Shown: one piece after another, positions 1 to 7,799 of the stretch
How the letters are laid out: every line of letters begins with the position of its first letter
Numbering within the stretch: the first letter of the stretch is position 1
DNA from: G965207125 sp965207125
Lineage (GTDB): Bacteria > Pseudomonadota > Alphaproteobacteria > Puniceispirillales > UBA1172
Reading direction: 5' to 3'
Assembly: GCA_965207125.1 (NCBI GenBank)
Contig: OZ242263.1
Coordinates: forward strand, 310,001-374,000
DNA: 64,000 nucleotides
Position numbers and translations under genes: made by a program
Notes under the pieces: model-generated
Told to the model about the DNA's origin: nothing
Databases searched by the model: none
What the model saw: the letters and a program-made list of their open reading frames with translations, nothing else

Positions 1-2915
1 CCAGAGGTAACCTCCAGCATTGTCTCATCAATAGTGATACTCGTTGCATCGGGGTTATAAGTGAGGCTGTTACGCTGAATTATGGGTATGGCCGCCAAAA
101 TATTAAGGTCAAATGTCGCCTCAACCGTTGCGCCAATCTTATCGGTCGCTACGATTTTGATCACGTAAGTGCCAGTTTCGGTCAGTGTACCAGTGATTTC
201 ATCTTCGTCAGAGTCATAAGTAAGCCCGATCGTGCTCAACGCCGCACCATCATCAAGCGTCACTGTAAAAGTCAATTCATCGCCCTCATCAACGTCAGTG
301 AACTGATCGCTTAGATTGGTCAGAATAAACTGTCCACCTGTCGGCCCCACTCTAGTAAAGAACTCCCCGCTAACCGTAGGGGCATCATTCGCGCCAGTAA
401 TCGTGATGGTCACCGTGATGGGGGCCGCTCCATTGGCGGTAAAAGTGAAGGTTTCGGTTAATACCTCACCATCCCCCAACGCCTGCACAGCCGCATTAGC
501 GTTATTCAGCGTGTAAGTCCAAACACCACCCTCCGCACTCGCAACAAAGGTCAGCGTTCCGTATTGGCCAGCGCCATCTGACAGCATGACTGTTGGCAAC
601 GGATCGCCCTCAGCGTCCGTAATGGTGAGCGTTCCCGTGACAGGGTCTGCTGCATCTTCAGCAATCGTGCCGTCCACAGCACCACCGATTACCGGTGCGA
701 TATCGGGTGCGACCACAATGTCAAATGTCGAAGGCTGGGACTCACCGCCGCTACCGTCTGTCGCTATGACCTCGATCGTGTAAGGGCCGGCAGCAACACT
801 GTTTAATAATGTACCGGTGATCATCTTGGTACCAGAGTCATACCCAAGACCAAGTGTATCCAATCCAGACTTAGTACTACCATCACTAGACAGCACCATC
901 ACCGTCAGAGTAAAGGTGTCGCCGGTATCAACGTCAGTGAAAAGACCACTCAGATCAATAGCCGTGATCTCTTGACCTACCCGCCCAGCTTGTTGAACAA
1001 TTTCATTGCCAGACTCAACGACAGGAGCATCATTCGCCCCAGTAACCGTGATCGTTACCTCAAAGGTCTCACGCACGGCACTAAAGGTGAAGGTTTCTGT
1101 TGCCGTCTGCTGATCAGCTAACGCTTCCGCCCTGTCATCTAGTGTGTAAGTCCAAGTCGTCCCATCAAACGTCATCACGCCGTATGTGCCTGTGCTCGTG
1201 CCCGGGCTATCAGTGATTTCTTTGGATACAAGCGTGATTACAGCGCCGGATGCCGTGAGCGTTCCCGTGTTATCATCACCGGGAGCACCACCTTCGGTCA
1301 CCGAGCCTGTTTCATCACCAGAGATTGGCACGATCTCAAAATAAGTTGATGGCAAGTCATCAGGACCGATAATACTGATAAAACCCCCGTCATCCAGAGC
1401 GGCGTCATAACCCGGCCTGCCGAATCCACCGAACAGACTATTCAACTGAGCAACAGTAGAAATAGTATCCGAGGAAAAATTAGTTCCCCCAGTGAGAGTA
1501 TCCCAAACCGCCCTGTCATTCAAAGCCTCAGAGGTCACACGGTCAAAGTTAATTTGAAGCTGGCGTCCTGCTCCAGCAGATGTCGGTCCTCCATCGACTG
1601 TACCGTCTGCTTGAAAACGTATCTCTATATAAGTTCTTGCACCAGCATCTAATTCGCTGGAACTTAAATGACGATCACCATCGTCGTTCCCGAAAGTACC
1701 TAGTCGAAAAGCATCTTTTGTTAGGCTATCGAATAAACCAGCAAGGGTCGTGGGGGATCCGTTAACATCGAGAATAACCAATTTATCCTCACCGGGGGTA
1801 AATTCCATAACCCTATCGGCACCATCCTCGGCTTTAACCAAACCATCAGGGTCGCTACTATTAATACGATAAACCACGGTATCTGTACCGCCCGCGCTCA
1901 GATCTATGTCATCTACACCATATCCGCCGACAAGCAGGTCATCACCGCTACCTCCTATGAGGTTATCTGGAAAATTGAAGCCAAAAATAGCCTGGTTATC
2001 ACTCGTATTCGCATCTCCAAGACTTTCTAAACCATTAGTACCCAATACATCGGTTCTGCCGCTAATGGTAATAGTGACTGTTTGAGTTTCCGCACGGCCA
2101 CTAGCGGGATTTACATCCACTACAAAAGTATCGGTGAGAGTATCACCGCTATTGAGCGCTCTCACATCGGCATGTCCGTTATCTAGCTTGTACACCCACT
2201 CGCCATCATCACCGATAGAGGCTGTACCATAAGTGCCTTGAGTAGAGATGGTGAACGGAGTTGTCGAGGCGAGCAAAGTATCATCATTGACATCAAGATC
2301 GCCACTAGTCGATAGATCACCTTCATAGACCGAACCCGTAGCAGTGCCAGTAATCATCGGTCCTTGCACACCGCTCGGACCTGACGCATCACCGATGATG
2401 TCCGGATGGGAAGCATCAGAGGCCGCAAAGCCGTCTTCATAAGCGGTAACAAAATCTTCAGCGGATATAGGGTCCGTTCTCGTAGCATCACCCAAATGCT
2501 GGAACGTGAAACTCGCCGGATTCCTAAGCGTGATTGTCTTGCCGCTAGACAAGGTAATGACATACTGGGCAACAGAAGCCCCTTCTGACCCAGCCGGCCT
2601 CTCAATCGAGGTAATGACAACATCCCTCTCAAAGACAATCACATTGGCTTCGCTATCGTCATCAATCACAACCGAGTTCGCGGTGCGTGTGATTAAAAAC
2701 TCATCAACGCCCTTACCACCACTGACCGGCAAGCTATTGGTTTCAGGAGTGTTATCATCAATGATGACTCGGTTTGGGCCGTCATAGAGCGCATCGCTCA
2801 AACTAAGAGGCGTGTCTCCTATACGGGTTCGTCCTTCATTCTTAGTTTGATACCAACCAGGGGCAAATTCATTGCTATCAGGGACAAAATAACGAATAAA
2901 CGTGAAATGAGTTAT
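1..2915 (-). CDS. Giant VCBS/cadherin/RTX-type secreted protein, paralogue 1 (partial, ATA at start position)
   Basis: The frame is open from an in-frame TAG just upstream of 2915 to the left edge (about 971 codons); I checked it row by row and found no internal stop. The first 190 residues are nearly identical to the start of the giant gene at 16994-27256. The codon aligned with that gene's ATG is ATA here (2913-2915), behind the same AGGA ribosome site. No in-frame ATG follows for about 185 codons. Order: unique N-terminal module, VCBS-like repeat, a short calcium-binding RTX-like patch (GGSGDDLLVGG), then alternating VCBS (ending GANDAP) and putative-Ig/dystroglycan-cadherin repeats. The edge falls in a part matching roughly nt 18056 of the paralogue, so about 350 C-terminal residues are probably missing. 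The expected role is a type I-secreted, calcium-dependent surface or matrix adhesin. It may be silent, because both the start codon and the -10 box are degraded. Confidence 0.72.
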   Translation of the reverse strand, partial: MTHFTFIRYFVPDSNEFAPGWYQTKNEGRTRIGDTPLSLSDALYDGPNRVIIDDNTPETNSLPVSGGKGVDEFLITRTANSVVIDDDSEANVIVFERDVVITSIERPAGSEGASVAQYVITLSSGKTITLRNPASFTFQHLGDATRTDPISAEDFVTAYEDGFAASDASHPDIIGDASGPSGVQGPMITGTATGSVYEGDLSTSGDLDVNDDTLLASTTPFTISTQGTYGTASIGDDGEWVYKLDNGHADVRALNSGDTLTDTFVVDVNPASGRAETQTVTITISGRTDVLGTNGLESLGDANTSDNQAIFGFNFPDNLIGGSGDDLLVGGYGVDDIDLSAGGTDTVVYRINSSDPDGLVKAEDGADRVMEFTPGEDKLVILDVNGSPTTLAGLFDSLTKDAFRLGTFGNDDGDRHLSSSELDAGARTYIEIRFQADGTVDGGPTSAGAGRQLQINFDRVTSEALNDRAVWDTLTGGTNFSSDTISTVAQLNSLFGGFGRPGYDAALDDGGFISIIGPDDLPSTYFEIVPISGDETGSVTEGGAPGDDNTGTLTASGAVITLVSKEITDSPGTSTGTYGVMTFDGTTWTYTLDDRAEALADQQTATETFTFSAVRETFEVTITVTGANDAPVVESGNEIVQQAGRVGQEITAIDLSGLFTDVDTGDTFTLTVMVLSSDGSTKSGLDTLGLGYDSGTKMITGTLLNSVAAGPYTIEVIATDGSGGESQPSTFDIVVAPDIAPVIGGAVDGTIAEDAADPVTGTLTITDAEGDPLPTVMLSDGAGQYGTLTFVASAEGGVWTYTLNNANAAVQALGDGEVLTETFTFTANGAAPITVTITITGANDAPTVSGEFFTRVGPTGGQFILTNLSDQFTDVDEGDELTFTVTLDDGAALSTIGLTYDSDEDEITGTLTETGTYVIKIVATDKIGATVEATFDLNILAAIPIIQRNSLTYNPDATSITIDETMLEVTS

Positions 2916-2996
2916 AAGAACAATCCTCTATGTGCTGAGGCGAAGCAACAAGCACCACAATAGACGCTATTGACTTCTCCTGCCTTTAATCTTGGA

Positions 2997-3025
2997 ACGC
3001 TACCTTTAAAATTAATTAAACGCAA
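2997..3025 (-). promoter_or_regulatory. Degraded copy of the giant-gene promoter box
   Basis: Read on minus: TTGCGT (3020-3025), 17 nt, then TAGCGT (2997-3002) where the paralogues have TATCCT or TATAAA. The spacer TTAATTAATTTTAA is almost identical to that of the promoter at 27359-27387. The poor -10 suggests weak or lost activity. Confidence 0.4.
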
Positions 3026-3087
3026 GAAACAATGTGACAATTTTATAAACCTTAAATAAAACTATTTAAAATTGTGACAGAGATTTA

Positions 3088-3468
3088 TCATTCTGTGGGC
3101 AGGAGGATTGTCTCATTGTAGAAGTAGAGTATGGTCTGCTCCATAGGAAAATCAGTGTAGCTATACTGAATGCTATGAATGGGCTTATCATTGTTCCCAT
3201 CTTGGCAGATGAGAATTGCTGAATGATCGGGATTGACCGTTAGCGTTCAAACCTGAAATTCGTTTTTTGCAACAAGGAGCTCACCCTGTGCAATGGCGAT
3301 GTCATCGATAAGCCAATAGGCTTGGCCTGCCTCACCGATAAATTTCACGCCTTCGGTATATGTCACGGTATTAACAATAGCGTGTTTATAAAAGCACTGA
3401 GAACCAATGAAGTGATTGAGTGCAACTGGGGTTAAGTCCGACCGGCTCTCAGTGAGCTATTTTCTCAT
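3088..3468 (-). pseudogene. DUF6876-like protein, inactivated
   Basis: In one minus-strand frame an ATG (3466-3468) is followed by TAG at codon 4. A coherent protein then runs to the TGA at 3088-3090, broken only by a TGA at 3247-3249. Recognisable family features are YTEGVKF, AYWLIDDIA, a segment FQV-stop-TLTV where the family normally has Trp (TGG to TGA), QDGN, YTDFP and a final LLPTE. The length (about 126 codons) matches the DUF6876 family as I recall it. Function is unknown; members are often found on plasmids and mobile elements. Two nonsense codons make this a pseudogene. A shorter, frameshifted relic of the same tail lies upstream of the other minus-strand giant gene (27455-27640). 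The family name rests on motif memory, not a search. Confidence 0.6.
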
Positions 3469-3569
3469 TTTGGTATTGTGGAGAGCCATAATGTATTTGC
3501 GGCACCACACCACGCTTAAAATCGGTTTTAAGAGGCAAGATGATCTTAAGGGCAAGCCTACTGAGCTTT

Positions 3570-3941
3570 TTACTGATATTCACTCCTGTTCTGTAGTGAG
3601 TAGATGGTTTTCGGAAGGTTCATATTTCCTGACTTGGCCTTCCTGATCATACCCCAAAGATAGGCAGCGGGGGTTCTATCAATCAGCCCCAGCTCGTTTT
3701 TCCAGTGGGTAATGAGTATTGCGATCACCAGAGCTTCTGTTCCCATAATCGACGTGGTTTCTTGGATCATTTTATTAGAAAGACCCAAGTCGTCTTTCCA
3801 TATTTTTGCGTAATAGTACAAGCCAGACCAGGAGCCATCCCATTGGTGGCGAATGAAGCTTGGTACATGGGGGCGTAGGCGACCAAGATCGATGTGTTTT
3901 CTTACCTGACGTGGATCATACGCCAAACGAAACCCCCGCGC
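3570..3941 (-). pseudogene. RepC-like replication initiator, C-terminal domain remnant
   Basis: The frame opens directly after a TAA (3942-3944) with no ATG; the first possible initiator is TTG at 3926, giving 118 aa. The C-terminal half has the pattern of the RepC C-terminal domain of repABC plasmids: LGLS, then IMGTEAL, AILITHW, AAYLWGMIRKAKSG and NLPKTIYSL. This corresponds to the family pattern MG..A...A.IL....I....YLR.L..RA..GEF.L. The N-terminal DNA-binding half of a normal RepC (about 400 aa) is absent. It sits between a DUF6876 pseudogene and hfq, which supports a relic of an integrated plasmid. It could instead be a small uncharacterised gene of its own. Confidence 0.45.
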
Positions 3942-3986
3942 TTAAAGCACAGCGGTCAGGTCTTACGAAGATTTTATCTCCTCACC

Positions 3987-4220
3987 TTACTGGTCGCTAT
4001 AAAATGCAATTGAAGCTGTTGGCATGATTGTCGAGATCGCATGCTTATAAACAAGCTGGATGTGATCATCGCGTTGCAGGAGCAGAGTATCATCGTCAAA
4101 CATCGTGACAATGCCCTGAAGCTTCACGCCATTGACTAAAAATACTGTCACCGCCACACGATCATTGCAAATCCTAGCAATAAATCCTTCTTCCAGAGTG
4201 GGTTTTTTCCCAGCCGCCAT
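3987..4220 (-). CDS. hfq: RNA chaperone Hfq
   Basis: Hfq is a hexameric Sm-like protein that binds A/U-rich RNA and pairs small RNAs with their targets. Sm1 is seen as VFLVNGVKLQGIVTMFD, and the Sm2 signature appears as LVYKHAISTIMP, which contains the canonical KHA. The frame can start at 4232, but the ATG at 4220 has a GGAG six bases upstream and gives the usual MA- start and about 77 aa, so I prefer it. The segment before Sm1 (FIARICNDRVAVT) departs from the common FLNxxRKxxTPLT, so this is a divergent Hfq. In many alphaproteobacteria hfq lies near trkA and is followed by hflX. Here a restriction-modification island separates it from trkA, and no hflX follows. Confidence 0.88.
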   Translation of the reverse strand: MAAGKKPTLEEGFIARICNDRVAVTVFLVNGVKLQGIVTMFDDDTLLLQRDDHIQLVYKHAISTIMPTASIAFYSDQ

Positions 4221-4329
4221 TTTATTCTCCATTTTTCGGTGATGCTAAAAACTATTTACCCGCCTGTAAATCCCTAAAATGCATAGTTACGAGGTGGCCA
4301 CTATGCCATTAAGAAAAAGAGTTACAGAC

Positions 4330-4932
4330 TTAGCCGATAACGATGGTTCTTTCAAAAATAATTAGATTTTCAGGAATCTTCCACCATATTTGCCAACTCA
4401 TTGATGGGCGTAGTGAAAACCTAACGCCTTGGCTATTCTGTTGCACAAACTGCTTGCCATGTTCTTGCCATCCATTCGACTCCAAACCGCACATATGATC
4501 GGTGGATATATACGCTATCTTGTAATGATGATGCCTTCCCCTGTCATCTTCTGCTTGGTAATAGGGGACGGCTATCATATTTGCCTTATGATTATTCAAA
4601 TACGCGCTGATCTGCTTGAAATCCTCCTTAAATCGACCCAGACGATGCCCCGAAAGCGTTAGATAACCATCTTTTATCTGACCAGATTTGATATTGATTG
4701 GCCATACAGCAGTATCAGTCTTAACCGTAATATCAGCTTTATCATCATGCCCGGCTTCTCGCCAAATTGGATGATGGTTAACAGCGGTATCAAATTTGAT
4801 GGCGCGCACAAACAACTCCTCAAGTTCCCAGCCAGCGCAACGCCCACCACCGAACAGTTCATGGTACTTATTCAGGTCTTTCTCAAGATGCTGAACCATC
4901 TTCGGTGTCAATTTGTACATTGCTTGATCCAT
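4330..4932 (-). CDS. Probable type II restriction endonuclease
   Basis: A 200-residue soluble protein whose start overlaps the end of the adjacent DNA methyltransferase by 25 nt, the usual arrangement of a type II restriction partner. Residues 33-45 contain GWELEELFVRA, and residues 65-86 contain DKADITV followed by INIKSG. This resembles a degenerate PD-(D/E)xK core, with D67 and K82 as candidate metal or catalytic residues and E37/E39 as possible additional acidic residues. A later LTLSGHRLGRF segment resembles substrate-binding segments of several type II enzymes. I cannot name the specificity. An ATG at 4920 is an alternative start. Translation is probably coupled to the methyltransferase, so methylation capacity would be made first. 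Confidence 0.6.
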   Translation of the reverse strand: MDQAMYKLTPKMVQHLEKDLNKYHELFGGGRCAGWELEELFVRAIKFDTAVNHHPIWREAGHDDKADITVKTDTAVWPINIKSGQIKDGYLTLSGHRLGRFKEDFKQISAYLNNHKANMIAVPYYQAEDDRGRHHHYKIAYISTDHMCGLESNGWQEHGKQFVQQNSQGVRFSLRPSMSWQIWWKIPENLIIFERTIVIG

Positions 4933-5834
4933 TTTCTGGCAAAATCTACATATTCAGGATTAATTTCTATCCCCAGCCATTCAACTCCAAGTCTATTGGC
5001 AACAACACATTCTGAACCTGAACCCGCGAAAGGTATGAGCACCCGGCCTGCATTGCTCTGACCTACCTCTAGCTTTGACTTGATCAATCGGTCCGTCAGA
5101 TCCATAGGTTTTTGTGTTGGATGCTTCATAATATCATGATCACGATGATGCTTGAGTTTAGAAGGAGGATAAACCTTGTTATTGCAATCGTGGCACATAA
5201 ACCACCTTTCGGATGCTCCGGCCCCGCCAGCCAGTGCTGGAATCTTAAGGACATCACGAGGCAAGGCCCCGCCGTGATCTCCATAAACTGTTTCATGGCC
5301 CCTGCCACGGTTAAATCGAGAATCCGTATCTTTACGAATTTTGCCGATACATTTTCTGTAGCCGTCAGTATAGGGTTCTCTTATCTGGTTTATTTCCAGC
5401 GTTGGTCTGGGACACTCTGGCTTCCAGAGACACAGTATAGATTCGTGAGACCGTTGCCAAAATCGGGCAGAAGGAACAGTCTTATTCGTATAATGCCACA
5501 CAAGCCAGCGTTGGTCTTCTATAGGATAGTTTGCGGCAACTCTGGCTAATATCTCTGGAAAACCATACACATAGATTATTCCATTATCAGCTAATAGTTC
5601 AAAGCACCGATAAAGCCATTCATTAGTCCACTCAAGGTACTCGCCGATTGGCATATTGTCATCAGTGACTCCAAAGTCCTTACCAATGTTATACGGAGGA
5701 TCCGCAATGATAACATCATATTTGATACGGACTGGCTGCTTTTTTAAAACTGAAACAACATCGCCCTCGATCACTTTTGATTTGAACGCCCGCAGTGCAA
5801 CACGCGGTGAGACCGCGGTTTCTATATCAAGCAT
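4908..5834 (-). CDS. Site-specific DNA methyltransferase (DPPY type, beta class)
   Basis: Transfers a methyl group from S-adenosylmethionine to an amino group of adenine (or cytosine N4) in a specific DNA site. Catalytic motif IV (ADPPYN) comes before the SAM-binding motif I (IPFAGSGSE), the order of beta-class enzymes. HPTQKPMDL, a conserved segment of this family, lies between them. A CHDC segment followed by a cluster of His residues may bind zinc. The frame extends to a TTG at 5849, but the ATG at 5834 has an AGGA upstream and begins MLDIE, so it is preferred (308 aa). Its stop overlaps the restriction gene. Upstream is a tandem 21-bp repeat, then a palindrome before the divergent gene. 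Confidence 0.85.
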   Translation of the reverse strand: MLDIETAVSPRVALRAFKSKVIEGDVVSVLKKQPVRIKYDVIIADPPYNIGKDFGVTDDNMPIGEYLEWTNEWLYRCFELLADNGIIYVYGFPEILARVAANYPIEDQRWLVWHYTNKTVPSARFWQRSHESILCLWKPECPRPTLEINQIREPYTDGYRKCIGKIRKDTDSRFNRGRGHETVYGDHGGALPRDVLKIPALAGGAGASERWFMCHDCNNKVYPPSKLKHHRDHDIMKHPTQKPMDLTDRLIKSKLEVGQSNAGRVLIPFAGSGSECVVANRLGVEWLGIEINPEYVDFARKWIKQCTN

Positions 5835-5868
5835 CAGCGTTCCTTTCAAAACGGAGTAAGTAGCCTAT

Positions 5869-5910
5869 AATCAACCATCCTAAAACATAAATCAACCGTC
5901 CTAAAACATA
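5869..5910. repeat. Tandem 21-bp direct repeat upstream of the methyltransferase
   Basis: AATCAACC[A/G]TCCTAAAACATA occurs at 5869-5889 and 5890-5910 with one mismatch. It begins 35 bp upstream of the methyltransferase ATG, a plausible place for an operator or a recently duplicated promoter segment. Confidence 0.6.
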
Positions 5911-5982
5911 TACCAGCAAGTTTGTTTAATTCTTTAGCATAGCCGATTAGCACGACCAACAAACCCACCTTACAATCTCCTA

Positions 5983-6005
5983 TCTATGACAATACAAGTC
6001 ATAGA
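5983..6005. promoter_or_regulatory. Perfect inverted repeat between divergent restriction-modification genes
   Basis: TCTATGAC, a 7-nt AATACAA spacer, then GTCATAGA: 8-bp arms with no mismatch. It lies in the roughly 370-bp gap (5835-6208) between the two divergent methyltransferase genes, so it is a candidate operator for balancing their expression. Apart from this palindrome and the 21-bp repeat I see nothing coding in the gap. Confidence 0.4.
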
Positions 6006-6208
6006 GTCATTCTAAGCGTTGTTGAGGCGAGGTTATCACGAGCACACCCCGCCATATCAACCAATCGCCCCGCCGCCGCTATGTTGATGAGTTTACGAGG
6101 TGGCCTAATACCCGCGCGGCGGACACTGTTGAACAAATACCTTTGCTGATTTGCGGCTTTCTTGGTAAAAAAACCTTATCAAGCTTTAATCGTGGAGGAG
6201 ATGGAATA

Positions 6209-7633
6209 GTGGAGCATTCACCAACAAATGCACTATATTACGGCGACTGCCTGACCATCGTGAAGGATATGCAATTGGGTAGTGTTGACCTGATCTATCT
6301 TGATCCGCCCTTCAATTCCAACCGTGATTATAATGCGGTCTATAAAGACGAAACTGGCCGCCCATTGCCTGACCAGATAGAGGCCTTTGGCGACACTTGG
6401 CGGCTGGATGAGGAAAGAGAGCGATCACTCCGTGATATGCTGATTACGATGCGGGACAGCGGCCTTGATGATGATGCAGCACAATCTTGGGTGCTTTCAA
6501 TGAAGGCGCTTCGGCAGACTAACCCAGCCCTGCTGGCATATCTTATCTACATGACCGAACGCTTATTGCCGATGAAGGGGATATTGAAGTCGACAGGAAG
6601 CATCTATCTGCATTGCGACTCTACTGCGAGCCACTACATCAAAGTCATGATGGATGCTATCTTTGGGCATGAGAATTTCAGAAATGAAATAATCTGGCAT
6701 TATACAGGTGGAGGTAGAAGCAAGAGGTATTTTTCAAGAAAGCACGACAACATATTCTGGTATAGTAAAACTAGCAAATATGTTTTTAATGTAGATGCTA
6801 TGCGTGTTCCATATAAAGAAACAAGCGGATATGCCAAAAGTGGAATAACGTCCAAAGCTGGCAAGAAATATATGCCACACCCAGATGGAACGCCAGTGGA
6901 TGATACTTGGGATATTCCTATTGTTAATCCAATGTCAGAAGAGCGCATAGGCTATGCCACACAAAAACCTTTGAAGCTCCTTGATCGCATCATAAAAGCC
7001 AGTAGCAATGAAGGTGATGTTGTCCTTGACCCGTTTTGCGGATGCGCCCCCACGATTGAAGCGGCCCACAACTTAGGGCGTCAATGGATAGGGATAGATA
7101 TCGCTATTCACGCCATTAAGCGCGTATCCAAAACCAGGTTGAAAGACCGCCTTGGATTAGTTGAGGGCAGAGATTATTTTATTGAAGGCGTGCCACATAC
7201 CATAGAGGGCGCACTGGAGTTATGGGAGCGCGGCCAAGATCACTTTCAACAATGGGCGGTTGGGCATGTTGACGGCTTTGTTACCAATAAGAAGACGGCA
7301 GATGGCGGCATCGATGGGAGGATTTACTTCACTATGTCTGATACTGACAAAGAGCTGTCTAGCATGGTGCTGGAGGTTAAAGGCGGCAAGAATGTAGGGA
7401 TTGATAGCATAAGGGATTTGCGCGGCGTCCTTGAGCGCGAGGGCGAGGCCGTGAAAATGGCCGGGCTCATCATCCTTAGGCCGCTTAGCCAACTTAAAGA
7501 GGATAATTTCAGGCGAGAGATGGCACAGGCCGGTGATCTTGATTTGAATGGAGTAAAATATTCGCGTATGCAGATGCTAACCATTGATGATATTCTTGCA
7601 GGTAAGCGGTTTAATACCCCAAGCAAGGTTTAA
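6209..7633 (+). CDS. DNA methyltransferase fused to a PD-(D/E)xK nuclease-like domain
   Basis: The N-terminal 300 residues are a beta-class DNA methyltransferase: motif IV YLDPPFNSN near the start, YATQKPLKLLDRI, then motif I LDPFCGCAPT. The C-terminal third has GGIDGRIYF followed by LEVKGGKN and IRDLRGVLERE. This is the D...ExK layout of an Mrr-like PD-(D/E)xK nuclease, so one chain could both modify and cut DNA, or recognise methylation state. The frame extends upstream to 6143, but a strong GGAGGAG at 6194-6200 sits 8 nt before the GTG at 6209, giving 474 aa that start just before the methylase fold. It is divergent from the separate methyltransferase/endonuclease pair. Whether the nuclease is active is inference. 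Confidence 0.8.
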   Translation: MEHSPTNALYYGDCLTIVKDMQLGSVDLIYLDPPFNSNRDYNAVYKDETGRPLPDQIEAFGDTWRLDEERERSLRDMLITMRDSGLDDDAAQSWVLSMKALRQTNPALLAYLIYMTERLLPMKGILKSTGSIYLHCDSTASHYIKVMMDAIFGHENFRNEIIWHYTGGGRSKRYFSRKHDNIFWYSKTSKYVFNVDAMRVPYKETSGYAKSGITSKAGKKYMPHPDGTPVDDTWDIPIVNPMSEERIGYATQKPLKLLDRIIKASSNEGDVVLDPFCGCAPTIEAAHNLGRQWIGIDIAIHAIKRVSKTRLKDRLGLVEGRDYFIEGVPHTIEGALELWERGQDHFQQWAVGHVDGFVTNKKTADGGIDGRIYFTMSDTDKELSSMVLEVKGGKNVGIDSIRDLRGVLEREGEAVKMAGLIILRPLSQLKEDNFRREMAQAGDLDLNGVKYSRMQMLTIDDILAGKRFNTPSKV

Positions 7634-7799
7634 GGACAGGGCAAAGCCCAGCCAGCCTTGCCGTTAGGATAAAGTATTCACAACACTTTAGGGGGATGAT
7701 ACCATGCGGAACAAACCAGCAATAAGGCGTGAAGTGTAAACGAGGGGGTGACAACCAAAAGGATACCCGCCATGGTTCAATGCGGCTTGCTAAGATAGT

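Noticed and set aside
2354..2638. 94-aa minus ORF, repeated almost identically at 26695-26979
   Set aside because: Conservation is explained by the duplicated giant-gene N-terminus in another frame of the same strand.
3416..3646. 76-aa plus ORF
   Set aside because: Overlaps the DUF6876-like pseudogene and RepC-like remnant on the opposite strand and has no family features.
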